64,000 nt of DNA, taken from Adiantum capillus-veneris (Eukaryota > Streptophyta > Polypodiopsida > Polypodiales > Pteridaceae). Positions 33,790 through 47,193 of the stretch are shown in pieces; within the stretch, counting starts at the first letter, position 1, and each line of letters starts with the position of its first letter. Where the stretch lies: assembly GCA_014529385.2 (NCBI GenBank), contig CM043955.1, positions 141,206,640 through 141,270,639 of the forward strand, given 5' to 3'. Position numbers and translations under genes: made by a program. The notes under the pieces are model-generated. The model made no database searches. It saw only the letters and a list, made by a program, of their open reading frames with translations, and was not told where the DNA came from.

Positions 33790-36700
33790 TTGAAGGCCAA
33801 AGAGGCTGCTTACAATCCTACTGTCCATGATGCATGCTATTCAATTACTGCAAATTCACATGTGTGGTATTTGGACAGCGGTGCTACAAAGCACATTAAC
33901 TCACATTGTGAATTGTTCACCTCTCTTAAGTCTGTCCCTCATGGGAATTCAGTCACTTGTGCCAACAATGCCTCTTATCCGGTTCAGGGAGTTGGAATGA
34001 TTGTGCTTACTACTGCAAATGGTAGTTCTTTCACACTTGTTGATGCACTTTATGTACCTAGGATCAAGAAGAATCTTTTGTCTGTATCCGCACTTGCTAG
34101 ACTTGGACTTGTAGTCAAATTTGTGGATGACAGATGTACAGTTCATGATCTCAGTTTTGGTGATGAAATTGTTGCATCTGGCCTTTTGTGCCATGGACTG
34201 TATAAGCTCACTTTGTATGGCAAGCGTGGACAAAATTGTGCAAATGCAGTTGTAGATTCAAGGGCTATTTCAAATGCAAAACTTTGGCATGCACATTTTG
34301 GGCATCTACATTTTGTCAGTTTGCTGCGTTTGTAGAAATATGATATGGTTGCTTCTTTGCCGCCTCTTGAAGCACCTATCAAACATGTTTGTGAAGGCTG
34401 TTTGGGTAAAATGCAGTGTTCTAAGTTTCCAAAGGATGGTTCAATTAGGGCCACATGCAAGTTGCAGCTTGTGCATAGTGCTGTCTGTGGGCCCATGCAA
34501 ACTCCGTCTTTGATATGTAGAAATATGATACGGTTGCTTCTTTGCCGCCTCTTGAAACACCTATCAAACACGTTTGTGAAGGCTGTTTGGGTAAAATGTA
34601 GTGTTCTAAGTTTCCAAAGGATGGTTCAATTAGGGCCACATGCAAGTTGCAGCTTGTGCATAGTGATGTCTGTGGGACCATGCAAACTCCGTGCTTGCGC
34701 AATTACTTGTACTTCGTAACTTTCATTGATGATTACTCTAGGCATGCATGGGTATTTCCTCTTAAAGCAAAGTACGAAGTTTTTATGTGCCTCAATTTTT
34801 TTTTGTCTATGGCTGAAAATGTATCGAAATGTACTATGGGCACCCTCTGTTCCGATCGAGGGTGGGAGTATATATCTCATGAATTTATTGCATTTTTGGC
34901 TAGTGGTGGGATAAAACACCAATTTACAGTGCTGTATACACCACATCAAAATGGTGTTTCCGAGAGAAAAAATAGGTCCCTTATGGAAATGGTAAGATGT
35001 ATGGTCAAGAGTCAAGCTTTACCACATTTGTTTTGGCTCGAGGCTATCATGTGTGCCACTTATGTACTCAACAAGTGTCCTACGAAAGCATTGCATGATA
35101 GAAATCCATCTATTGACCACATATGTGTATTTGGTTGTTTGGCTTATGGTTTAGTGCCACAAGTGCAACGTAGAAAATTGGATGATAAGGCTGTCAAATG
35201 TATTTTTGTTGGTTATAGTGCTGAAGGCAAAGGTTACAGGTTGTATCATCCGCAAACAAAGCGTATTTTGGTTTCACGGGATGTAATGTTTGTGGAAGAT
35301 TCTGTTCAGCCCTTGCTATCATGTACTAGAGACAATAATGTAAGCTCACATGACATTTATGATACTTTGTTGCCTCTTTTCAGTGGTGAAAGCTCAAATG
35401 TAAAGTCCAATGAGGCAAATGTACAGCCTATGGGGTTTTCCGAAAATGTTAAAGATCAGCCTATTACTGATGTAGATGTACATGATGTACTTGATGAGGA
35501 AAGGGCTGAAAATGAGCAGGCTAGAGGTATGCCAAAATGGTTGGATGCACCTTTGTCTAGTCGTCCTCGTTCAGGCTCTCTTCATGCATCTTATGCTTCA
35601 GATTGTTATGCTTTGGCTGTGTCTAGCTTACATGATGTTGATCAACCTCTATCTTTTGATGAAGCACAAAATTTAGAAAATTGGACGGCTGCCATGCAAT
35701 CAGAATATGATGCACTTATAGAAAATGACACATTGACTTTATGTGATTTGCCGCCTTGGAAAAAGGCCATTGGTACGAAGTGGGTTTACAAGTTGAAACG
35801 CAAGTTGGATGGTGAGATCGATCGCTATAAGGCTCTACTTGTTGCAAAGGGTTATGCACAACAAAAAGGCATATATTATGAAGAGACTTTTTCTCCAACT
35901 TGTCGTATGATTACTGCGCATTTTCTATGTGCATTGGCAGCTCATTTTGGTTGGGATGTACATCAATCACACATTGTTACTGCTTTCTTGAATGGTGACA
36001 TATTTGAGGAAGTTTATGTAATGCAGCCTCGCGGTTTTGTCAAGAAAGGACAAGAGGACAAAGTGTGCAAATGTAACAAGTCTTTGTATGGGTTGAAGCA
36101 ATCTCCTTGTGCTTGATATGACAAAGCTGACACTCATTTGGTCAAACAAGGCTTTCGTAATAGTCCAACACAAGCACACTGTATGTAAAGCATGAGAGTG
36201 ATGTACTTCTCATTGTGGTTCTTTATGTAGATGATTTGTTGATCACTGGACCAAATGAGAGACATATTGCTGAGTTTAAGGCTGATTTGAATGCTACTTT
36301 CAAGATGAAAGATTTGGGTCTCTTGCATCATTCCTTGGGCATACAATTTAAGTAGTTTGATGGTGGTATTGCCTTGTGTCAAAAAAGTTACATAGAGACA
36401 TTGCTATGTAAGTTTGGACTTGAGAATTGCAAACCTATTGCCACTCCCATGGAAACAAGTTTGCAATTGAGTGTACATGATGTTGGTGATCCTGCATATG
36501 TCACTCTTTACCAAACTGTTGTTGGATGCCTCATTTATGTATGCAACACAAGGCCAGATATTCACTTTGAAGTCTCACAGGTCAACAAATTTATGCATAG
36601 CCCAGGGTCTAAGAATTGGTAGGATGTCAAGAGGATTTTTTACTACCTTAGTGGCACTTTACATCTTGGCTTGTTTTATCCCACGCGGGGATCATTGCCG

Positions 36701-37174
36701 CCAGACTTACATGCTTTTTCAGACTCAGATTGGGCTGGTTGTTGTGACATGCGAGTTTCCACAAGTAGTTTTTGTTTCATGCTTGGCAGTTCATGTATAT
36801 CATGGTTGAGCAAGAAGCAACCTACGGTGGAAACTTCCAATTGTGAGGGTGAATACAGGGAAGTCTTCACAGCTATGGTTGAGTGTGTATGGCTCAGATG
36901 CCTTATGGCTGATTTGGGTGCTGGACAGGACACTGCCAACACTATCTACACTGATAGTCAGCACACATTGGCAGTTGCGAGGAATCTAGTTTTTCATGCT
37001 TGCACAAAGCACATTGAGGTGCATTACCACTATGTCAGGGAAAGGCTCTCAAAAGGAAAGATCAGCTTGGCATATGTGTCAACACAAAACAACCTTGCAG
37101 ATATTTTTACAAAGGCATTATCTCATGAGAAACTTGAAGCTTTCCACAAAGCTTTGGGCTTACTCCCCTTGTGA
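33790..37174 (+). pseudogene. pol: Ty1/copia pol: protease, integrase, RT, RNase H
   Basis: The protease active site is YLDSGATKH (33868). A GAG-pre-integrase zinc finger follows (LWHAHFGHLH, CEGC), interrupted by a stop at 34333 and a 185-bp tandem duplication. The integrase core shows VHSDVCG, CSDRGWEY and NGVSERKNR (34660-34990). RT begins ENWTAAMQSEYDAL (35680) with WVYKLKRK, then TGA at 36114 and a frameshift before LYVDDLLITG (36223). RNase H has SDSDWAG, the Glu of CEGEYRE and TDSQ (36720-36965), ending at 37174. Stops include TAG at 36352 and 36620. The gene would supply all enzymes of retrotransposition but is dead. Confidence 0.9.
34332..34701 (+). repeat. 185-bp tandem duplication in the copia pre-integrase region
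   Basis: Unit 1 (34332-34516) and unit 2 (34517-34701) are nearly identical, beginning GTAGAAATATGATA. The length is not a multiple of three, so it shifts the frame; integrase starts again from the second unit. It includes the CEGCLGK half of the zinc finger. Confidence 0.93.
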
Positions 37175-37240
37175 ATTGATGATGTCCTCAGGGCATGGCA
37201 CTTCCTTTACTCATGTGCTAGCTCTTGTTCACCGCATCAC

Positions 37241-37448
37241 TCCAGGGGGGATTTGCTACCATGTGTGTGAACACACTAGGACCACTGGGGCATTTTTCCC
37301 TCTTCAAGAGGTTTTTTCCCCCGAGCATTGTATATACGCCCATCACTCTAGGGCTATCAACTTTCCATTGCACACTAAGTAAATTTTCATTGAGCTTCCT
37401 TTGTCTTCTCCAAGCTGTGTGTGTTTCTCTGCAACCCTAATTCCAACA
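37241..37448 (+). repeat. polypurine tract and 3' LTR of the copia element
   Basis: CCAGGGGGGATT is followed by TGCTACCATG, the start of the 3' LTR, which ends CCCTAATTCCAACA at 37448. Compared with the 5' LTR it lacks about 20 bases after position 7 and about 20 bases in the CACTAAGTAA region. Confidence 0.9.
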
Positions 37449-39556
37449 CTAGAATGGATTCAAAGCTTTACACTTGGTGAATGGATTTCAGAATTGGATC
37501 ATAGGATGTTATGCATTGACCTCAATTAGTGTGGTAAAAGTCCCGAGCATGTAGCCTCCAATCATGATGTGAATCATTCGTACCTATGTCTAGAATTCAA
37601 ACGAGCACTTATATATGCTGATTTGGTGGACCAAATGTTAAGCATGACAGAGCATTAAGAGAGCCCAACATTAGAATGCAAGTGGAAAGTTTTCAAAGAA
37701 GTAATTTTCTCTTGTGCGAAGGAATGCTTTTTGGTGAAACACATGTCTTGCAAAAGGTCTAAGAAGGGTAGCACCAAGAAGAAATGGTTTGACATGAATG
37801 TACTCAAATAAAAAAGCACTTGCTAAGGTTAGATGCAAGCAAATACAAGGAAGTTTACTTGGAACATTCACACACATACAAAGCACTTGTTCAAAAAAAG
37901 AGGAGAAGGTGGGAAGTCAAACAACAACTTCTTTTAGCACAAGAGAAAGCACATGCATGTGACAAGTTTTGGCAAAATCTAAAAGGCAGGCGTGTTGAGA
38001 GCTTTGGTGATTTGACTCTTGAGGATATGTATACGCATTGCAAGAACTTCTATGAGTAACCCAATGTTGATAAGAGAGTGTTGTAGCTCCCTTCCGTTTA
38101 TGCCTCCCTTCTTTACCATTGAAGATGTATGTAGCACGCTTGAGAAACTTCCTACTCGCAAGGCAGGGGACCTTCAAAGTGTCAAGGCTAAAATAATTAA
38201 ATGGACAAGCAAGAAAACACGATATTGTATAGGCAATATGTTTAACCTTGCACTTCATCATGGCATGCCTCATGATTGGAGTGCAAATTGGATCAAACCT
38301 ATGCACAAAGGAGGAGATATAAACAATGTGAACAACTATCTCACTATAATGGTTGGTTCTTTGATGGAAAAGTGATCTAGATGTATCATGGAGATGAAGA
38401 TAACTCAATAGGCTGAAAATAATGGAAAATGTGTGCTTGGCCAAGCAGGTTTTTGAAAGAATCGTAGCACTATTGATCCCCTTGTCACTCTTCGAGTTCT
38501 TATGGAAGCGTCTCGATTGAAAGGAAAAAGTTGTATTACTGCTTTGTGGATTTCAAGAAAGCTTTTGACATGCTACCGCAGGAAATCTCTGGAGACATAT
38601 GCAAAGCCTTCAAGTGCCGAGAAAATTTATGCATGCAGTCTTTTGCATCTACCAAAAAGTGATATGTCGACTACGGATGGGAGGTTTAATTTCAAATTTT
38701 TTTGCAAGCACCTTTGGTGTCAAACAAGGATGCCCACTTTCCCCAACCCTCTTCGGGCTACTCGTTGATGAATTGGAATGCATGGTTCTTGATTTTATGT
38801 AACAAGAAGGCATAGAAGAGGTTAAGATCAGAAATGCAGTGATCATGCTTTTTGCTTTATGCCGATGATGTAGTGCTCTTGGCACATACCTTAGAAGATG
38901 CACAAAAGATTATGAGTGTCTTGGAACTCTTTTGCCTACATAGCGGGATGATCGTGAATGGATCCAAAACCAAGGTTATGCTTGTAAAGACCCTCAATGC
39001 TGAAAATCCATGCATTATATATAACACTGAGCAACTTGAAATGGTAGATAGCTTCAAGTACCTTGTCCTTAAGGTTCCATCCAATCATAAAGGGAAGGAT
39101 TGCACAATGCATCGCTTGGAAGCGAGAAAGAGGGCGTTTTATGCATTTGAGAACATGTGCAATGTTGGAGAGATCAAGTGTTGGGCTCTCAAAACGTACC
39201 TCTTTGACACATTGGTGACACTGGTGATTCTTTATGGAGTGGAGGTGTGGGGTGGTAGCATCAAGAAGTCTACTTGGAAAGAGTTTGAGAATTTCCAAAA
39301 GTGTTTTCTCACCAACTTTCTCCAAGTCAAGACACAAACACACTACATGCTCTTACTTCTTGAGTCCAAATCGCTTCCCAATGAAGTCTTGGGCATGCAA
39401 AGGGTTGTGGAGTATATGCTTAATACAAAATGTAGCCCTTTGTATCAACTTTCTAGAATTGCATATGAAGCAAGTCAAAAGGTCCAAAAGACATGCAAGA
39501 GCAAAATACTAAGTTCGGGGTGGATGCTTGACATCAAGAAATGGTTTGGAGGATGA
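37449..39556 (+). pseudogene. LINE 2 endonuclease end and reverse transcriptase
   Basis: After the insertion the endonuclease ends with ELDHRML near 37493-37515, matching the final SDH-type motif. A basic linker (VQKKRRRWEV, 37820-38059) leads to RT: LEKLPTRKAGD (38138), NNYLTIMV (38330), GQAGF.KNRSTID (38440), a shifted frame with VDFKKAFDMLP (38545), FGVKQGCPLSPTLF (38719) and the catalytic LLYADDVVLL (38850-38885). The C-terminal part (38852-39556) is open and ends DIKKWFGG. Frameshifts near 38060, 38390, 38540 and 38800 inactivate it. Confidence 0.8.
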
Positions 39557-40218
39557 GATGCATGTCACAAGTAATGGTTAATGTATAAACATAGTACCTA
39601 TTTTATAAATTGATTATCACTTAAGTATGCATCTAGTTGACCCCTCTTATTCCCAAGATGAGTTAGTGAAAAATGTTAGCAGATAGACAAGTTCTTTCAG
39701 TGTCTGACTCTGACGGCTTCAAACTAATGTTGTTGAGGAAGGAGAATGTGTACAAATGCTTTGAAACTTTCTGTGGTACATGTGCATAGGGTGTCTAAGC
39801 TCTCCATATGGTCACAATTTCAAAATCAGGCTCTGCTGAGTCTATCACGATAGAATCGCTATCTTCTCATAGGGGAGGTATTTTTCACATCTGACTTCAC
39901 ACTCAAGTTTCCCATGGATTTTACATGATGTGACTTCATTTTCATCTCAAATGGATGTCAAGTGATCTCCCTTTGTCTCAACTTTCATTTTTCCAGAAAT
40001 CCTCCAAGGAGATGTTGGTCTATCTCCCTCATCTTTTGTTGTTTTGGGTCCAAACTTTGTGGGCAATCTTCTGACACCATGCTAAAGCTAGCTGTTGAAT
40101 CCAGTTTTTGATCAAGGGTATCTATCTCATTCTGCCTAGTCTATCATGATAGACTTGGATTTAGGCTTATTTTGTCAATTTTTTGGTCTGTAGCCTTTGG
40201 TCTGCCTTCCCCTAGTTG
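39557..40218. other. non-coding stretch related to the family A/B leader
   Basis: No coding frame is supported. Palindromes AGTCTATCACGATAGAAT (39839-39856) and AGTCTATCATGATAGACT (40138-40155) are 299 bp apart. The bases around them (GTCACAATTTCAAAA before the first) match the leader of element B near 51361, so this is probably a fragment of an A/B-type leader. Confidence 0.6.
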
Positions 40219-40654
40219 ATGTAAGGTCCCTTGAACCTTCACATGTGGCTTTCAACTTTCTTTGCTCTTGAGATGTCCTGTTCTGAATCTGGGCTGCTCT
40301 CAAGTCTATCTCATCTTTGTCACCAATGTAATCCCAGCAAACAGAGTTAGAACTTTTGGAGTACCAAAAGAGGAATCCCGGCTTGACACCTTAGTTTACT
40401 ATCCTCTCAAGGATGAGTATAGAAATGACTTCACGAACAAAGTAGAGTATCATGTGAACACAATCTCCTAGGCGTATCTTATACGCAATCCAAAAAGCCA
40501 TGTAATAAATTGATCATCAGATACCCTAAACCTTGAAGGGTTTTGATTGTAATAAATTTTCATCAATAAAGTGGTTTTGTCTCTGAATCTCTATCTCTTG
40601 ATAAAGTGGGATCTTGAATTTTATTTAAAGTCTCGTGTCTATTTTATCCAAGTA
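40219..40654 (+). repeat. possible 5' LTR of the chromodomain gypsy element
   Basis: TGTAAGGTCCCTTGAACC at 40219 resembles the start of the presumed 3' LTR (TGTAAGGTCTCTGACCCC at 44972). A poly-A signal-like AATAAA lies at 40564. ATGGTATCAAGAATC near 40655 could be a degraded tRNA-Met primer site. Beyond the first 18 bases the two LTR candidates do not align by eye, so this call is weak. Confidence 0.35.
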
Positions 40655-42079
40655 ATGGTATCAAGAATCTCGTATAACCCATGTAGGCACTGCCTACTGC
40701 TCTCTACTTGGCAGCGCAAGAGAAGAAGCTCCTCCTCAAACAAGCCCAACCTCCGATCTTTAGGTAAGGGGGCAAATGTGGAGAGAGATGCGAAAGTGTG
40801 GATGGAAGCGATGGATGATTACTTTGAAGCTACGGGAACCCAACCTGTGAATCAGACCATGCTTGCGATGTTCCGCTTGTCTGGCAATGCCAAGATATGG
40901 TGGAAGCAACATTGCAGGGACTTGGATATCAAGGGATCTTCCCAATCCTGGGAAGACATCAAAGCTGCAATAATGGGACATTATTTACCGCCCGCCTATA
41001 AAACCTTGAAGATGAACGAGTTCTTTTCACTTCGGCAATTGACTTCATATGTTGAAGAATATTATGCAAAGTTCCTCACTCTTCGGAGATATGCTCCTAA
41101 GATGACTTTGGAACAACATGTAGCAAGGTTCTACCAAGGGCTAATCGACCCTTTGAATACTCGGTTGGAAGCTCTCAGGCCGACAACACTAGATGATGCC
41201 TTGTTGAGGGCCAAACCTCTAGCTCTTGAAGTACAAAAAGTTAATCAGAATAGGAGGAATCATTGGGCAAAGAGGGCAAGGACAAATGCTTGGAGTAACA
41301 AACCAGCCAACCAAGCATATGACCAACGCCCTATTGTGGCTACCACCACAACCATGGAGTTTCCAGATGTTCTATGCTATGTTTGTGGCGAGTTTGGACA
41401 TTACAGATCCAAGTGCCCCAGGAACACTAAGGCAACCAGTACTAATGCCATACCCTTGAATGCCCATGGGAGTGGACAATCTAATGGAAGAGGAGGACGT
41501 GGAAGGATGAACAGAGGGCGAGGGCGTGGAGCCACCGCCAGGGTGAATGTCGTAGTGGTACAACCAACTGTGGGTGATGAACCAGTGGAGAGAGAAACCT
41601 TGCATGCTGCAATTGACAACCCCAATGGTTGCGAGAAATACGCAGTCATTCATACACCAAGATCTCTCAGAGGTGAACAAGTTAACTTCCTTATAGATTG
41701 TGGTAGTACTCTTTCATTTCTTTCACCCAGATGCATGAGGAAGCTAAAGCTAGATAAGTATCCAACAATCAAACTAGTTGTAGAGTTAGCAAACGGCAAG
41801 GAAGTAGTATCTCAACACTCTGCAAGAAAAATCGACTTTGAACTAAGGGGACACCCAACTTCTGCCCAATTCCAAACCCTACCCTTAGGATTCTTCGATG
41901 GGATACTAGGGATGAACTGGTTAAAGAAAAATAAGGCCCACATCCATTGTGCACAAGGGAAATTTACCTTTACAGATAACTTGGGTAATGAAGTCTTAAT
42001 CCAGGGGGAAAATGGGAGACCTAGGGCTACTCTAGTTAAGGCTAGCAGACTCTTGAAGGGACTAAGAAAGGGGCAGTAA
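40571..42079 (+). pseudogene. gag-pro: chromovirus gag and protease
   Basis: The frame is open from 40571, but its first codons overlap the putative LTR and PBS, so the real start is unclear (first likely gag residues GKGANVERDAKVW near 40760). The retrotransposon-gag domain spans about 40790-41240 (WWKQHCRDL, FYQGLIDPLNTRLE). A CCHC knuckle CYVCGEFGHYRSKC is near 41377, followed by an Arg/Gly-rich stretch. The protease has LIDCGSTLSFLS near 41690, with Cys at the usual Ser/Thr of D-S/T-G, and ILGMNWLKKN near 41905. It ends TAA at 42077. Confidence 0.85.
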
Positions 42080-43828
42080 ATTTATGCAGTAAAGCTCAAC
42101 AAGGTGGACCAATCAGATACCTCACTCCGACCAAACTGGTTGAGGGAGTATGATGATGTATTCCCTGAAGACCTTACGAATCTTCCGCCACATAGAGAGG
42201 TAGATCATGAGATTGAAACTATCCCTGGATGTGAACCTATCTCAAAAAGACCTTATAAAATGTCACTTCCAGAGGCCATCAAACTCAAGGAACAAATTAG
42301 GCAACTCATTGAGCAAGGATTCATTTGACCGAGTACTTCTCCTTGGGATGCACCAGTTCTTTTTCAGAAGAAGAAGAATGGAACCTTAAGGCTATGCATA
42401 GATTACCGTGGACTGAACCAGGTAACTGTCAAGAATAAGTATCCAATTCCAAGGATTAACGAACTCTTGGACAGACTCCACGGCGCCAAAATGTTTACAA
42501 AGATTGATCTAAGGTCAGGATATTACCAAATCAGGATCAAAGAATCAGATATTCCAAAGACAGCTTTCAACACTAGGTATGGACACTACGAATTCACGGT
42601 AATGTCTTTTGGTCTAACAAATGCTCATGCAAGCTTCAATTGACTTATGCAGGATATTTTCAGACCTTATCTGGATGATTTTGTCATGGTTTTCTTTGAT
42701 GAAATTTTGATCTATTCTAAGAACAAGGCAGATCATGAAGAACATGTTCGTAAAGTACTTGATCTTCTTCGGGAACACCAACTTTACGCTAAAGAGAGCA
42801 AGTGCACCTTTTGCTCACCAAAGGTCAATTATCTTGGATTTGTCATATCGACCGAAGGGATTTTAGTGGACCTAGACAAAGTCAAGGATATCGTTGATTG
42901 GCCTCAACTATCCACCGTTAGTGAAGTAAGAGGATTTCTTGGGATAACGGGATGGTACAGGGTTTTTGTCAAGGATTATGCACGTATTGTTGCACCTTTG
43001 ACGGAACTCCTGAAGAAAGGAATGAGGATCGAATGGAAGACCGAGCACGAGTCTAGCTTTGCTAAGATAAAAGAATTCTTGGTCTCAGCTCCTATTTTAA
43101 AACTCCCAGATTTTAATAAGGAATTTGAAGTAGCGACCGATGCTAGAAAATTTGCTCTAGGCGGAGTTCTTACTCAAAAAGGAAGACCGGTGGCGTATAA
43201 TTCGCGAAAGCTTAGGGATCATGAGAAGAATTATCCTACTCATGATTTGGAACTTTTAGCAGTTATACATGCGCTGAAGTTATGGAGACATTATCTTCTT
43301 GGACGCAAGTTTCAGCTGGTTACAGACCACAAGAGCTTAAAATGGATTTTTACTCAACCTATTCTCAACATGCGACAACGGCGATGGATAGAGCTATTAC
43401 AAGAATATGACCTTGACATAAAGTATAGACCAGGGAAGGAAAATGCAGTTGCAAATGGACTTAGCCAAAAATCTTTTCTCGGAGCTATCTCTATTCCAAA
43501 TAACCCTATCTGGGATAGAATCAAAGAAGCATCCTTGGTAGATCCAGAGTACCAACGTATAGTATCATTAGTCCAACAGAATAAGATCCCTGAAGCTAAA
43601 GATTACTCTCTTATGGGAGGATGTCTTTACTACAGACATAGACTCTGTGTACCCAAAGACCCAGCTTTAAAGAAGGCCATTGTATATGAAGCACACGATA
43701 GCCCTACATTTGGACATCCAAGCTATGCTAAGACTCTTCATGCTATTAGGAGGAGTTATTTTTGGTCTGGAATGAAAGGAGACATACTTGGCGATGTGAG
43801 GCAATGTCTTTCTTGTCAGTCTCGATAA
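42080..43828 (+). pseudogene. pol: chromovirus reverse transcriptase and RNase H
   Basis: The same frame continues from gag. RT motifs are [41 protein letters not shown] and [12 protein letters not shown] stops at 42326 and 42641 replace conserved Arg codons (CGA). The catalytic YxDD reads FFDE (42689-42702), so the second Asp is Glu. RNase H has TDARKFALGG (Ser to Arg after the Asp), LELLAVIHAL and TDHKSLKWI. The HHCC finger of integrase (EAHDSPTFGH, CLSCQS) ends at 43828. Confidence 0.88.
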
Positions 43829-44940
43829 AAGCCGAAAGAATCAAGTTACCAGGGCAACTTCAACCTCTTGACATACCCCAGATGAAATGGGAATGCATCA
43901 GTATGGAATTTGTTACAGGATTACCTTCTACTGGAGGTTATGATTCTGTTTTCGTGGTTGTTGATATGCTCACAAAAGTGGCTCATCTAATACCCGTAAA
44001 GACAACCTTTACTGCTTCAGATATTAGCCGGGTATTCATCAAGGAGATTTTTAGGTTACATGGTCTACCCAAGCGTATCATTAGTGATAGAGACGCCAAG
44101 TTTACATCAAAATTTTGGACTTCTCTTTTCCAATCTATTGGGTCACAATTAGACTTCAGTACAGTGTATCATCCGAAGACAAATGGGCAAACTGAAAGAG
44201 TTAATCAAGTCATTGAGGACATTCTCAGAGCCTATTGTTCGCAAGAGCCAAAGAAGTGGTTACAATATCTTCCTTTGGTGGAGTATGTTTATAATTCTTC
44301 CGAACAAAGAAGCATTGGAATGTCGCCCTTTAAAGCTCTTTATGGGCAGGACTGTTTAGCACCACTGAACTTCTCAGATCCAACCATTAGGGTAGAAGCC
44401 TCTAGGAAGATGTTAGAAGATATGGAAGCTCAGACTAGAACTATTCGCCAAGACATTTAGGCCACTCAGGATAGACAAAAGCACTATGCAGATAAGAACC
44501 GTTCGGCAAGAACTTTTAAAGAAGGGGATAAGGTTTTTCTGCGAGTCCGACCAAAGAAAAGCAACTTATCACTAGGCAGGTATAAGAAGGTAAGCCCAAG
44601 GTATTGTGGACCATTCGAGATCGTTAAGGTTGTGAGTGACCAGGCCTACAAGCTAAAGTTACCTGCAAACTTGAAGGTTCATGATGTATTCTACGTCAGC
44701 TTACTCAAACCCTATATTCCTAATCTTGATCAATTCTTGGACTTAGATCAGATAGTCATGCCAGCACAAGGAGTTCTCGAGCTCCAACCTGACTATGTAC
44801 TTGAAACAAGGGAAAGGAAGTTACGCAATAGAACTATCACGGAGCATCTAGTAAAGTGGAAGGATTACCCTGAAGAAGATGCAACTTGGGAGGACGAACC
44901 AACGCTCATAAAAGATTACTCAAACACATTCTTGAGATGA
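43762..44940 (+). pseudogene. int: chromovirus integrase with chromodomain
   Basis: The frame shifts near 43822, then continues KAERIKLPGQLQPL. The catalytic residues are in VVDMLTKVAHL, ISDRDAKFTS and NGQTERVNQ. A TAG at 44458 interrupts before the GPY/F-type region (KVSPRYCGPFEIV). The C-terminal chromodomain is LVKWKDYPEEDATWE (44850-44900), which in other chromoviruses guides insertion by reading chromatin. The stop codon is TGA at 44938. Confidence 0.9.
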
Positions 44941-44971
44941 GGACATCTCAAATTTTTCACGTTGGGGAGGT

Positions 44972-46580
<1,609 letters not shown>

Positions 46581-46587
46581 ATTATAA

Positions 46588-46731
46588 AATGGCCCCGGTT
46601 AAGAGAACTCGCTTCAGTGGTGCCCACGACCGCGAGGCAGGAACGAGCAATGTGAATGGAAAAGGAAAAGCTCCCATGGACGAACAAGCACCGGCCATCT
46701 CACGGGCCATTGACGAAGAATGGAAGAGGTA
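46588..46731 (+). pseudogene. short gag-like N-terminus (unrecognised element)
   Basis: The ATG at 46588 opens 47 codons (MAPVKRTRFSGAHDREAG ... EEWKR), ending TAG at 46729. Composition is basic and hydrophilic and GC-richer than the flank, like the start of a retrotransposon gag. A splice-donor-like GAGGTAGGT overlaps the stop, so an exon is the alternative. No body follows. Confidence 0.35.
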
Positions 46732-47054
46732 GGTCACAATTTTATTCAAGTTGTTTAATTTAACATTGCACACGTAACCACGTTTAGCTAGGAAAGAACA
46801 TACCCCCAAACATGTTGGAGAAATCCGACGGAAACCTCGGCATTTGAATTCATTTGTACATTAAGTCTAAAGTAGGAAAGAAATGATTGATGGATATACT
46901 ACTTGCAATAGGAAAGAATGTCTACTAGGTAAAATTTAGCTAGACATGTTCATTCTATTTCCAATGTTGAATTAGTCCTGATCCCCCTATTGATCACAGG
47001 GGACGGCTCGCGACAATTTCGCAGTAGCTAGAGTTACTAGCTTAGGGCCTTTAC

Positions 47055-47145
47055 CCATGACTTGCTTTCTATGCGGTGGGAACCCACGTATTGCTTTCTA
47101 TGCGGTGGGAATGTCCATGTCATTCTTTCTATGTGGTGGACATAC
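47055..47145. repeat. 30-bp repeat, three copies
   Basis: CTTTCTATGCGGTGGGAA recurs at about 47063, 47093 and (as CTTTCTATGTGGTGGAC) 47123, a period of 30 bp. It is part of the unidentified element between 46588 and 47640. Confidence 0.85.
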
Positions 47146-47193
47146 CTAGTTGTATGGGCAACTAGGCAACAACGGGAGGAGTAAACTCTCGCT

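Larger units (their letters stand above)
32336..37448 (+). mobile_element. full-length Ty1/copia element with target-site duplication
   Basis: The 5' LTR (32336-32565), tRNA-Met PBS (32568-32579), gag, protease, integrase, RT, RNase H, polypurine tract (37241-37253) and 3' LTR (37254-37448) are all in place. CTAGA occurs at 32331-32335 and again at 37449-37453. The integrase-before-RT order marks it as copia. The 5' LTR is 230 bp, but the 3' LTR is 195 bp, mainly from a 20-bp deletion near its start and a loss of the TAACACACTCTC stretch. Multiple stops make it non-autonomous. Confidence 0.95.
31258..39556 (+). mobile_element. LINE 2, split by a Ty1/copia insertion
   Basis: The endonuclease part (31584-32335) and the rest of the endonuclease plus RT (37449-39556) flank a complete copia element. 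The reading frame is continuous across the insertion when the copia and one copy of the duplicated CTAGA are removed. The two LINEs in the window differ: this one has YADD and GVKQGCPLSPTLF motifs, LINE 1 has FADD and LVRQGCPCAPFLF, so they are from different families. The 3' end after 39556 is not defined; no poly-A tail is visible. Confidence 0.85.
40571..44971 (+). mobile_element. chromodomain Ty3/gypsy element (chromovirus)
   Basis: gag, protease, RT, RNase H, integrase and a C-terminal chromodomain follow in order, ending at a purine tract GTTGGGGAGG and TGTAAGGTC. The chromodomain is diagnostic for chromoviruses. Gag to RNase H share frame 2 and integrase is in frame 1. It is one of the better kept elements, with about four stops and one or two shifts. 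Confidence 0.9.

Noticed and set aside
40262-40471. Small host gene of 69 codons before the chromovirus
   Set aside because: No conserved motif; the stretch overlaps the candidate 5' LTR.
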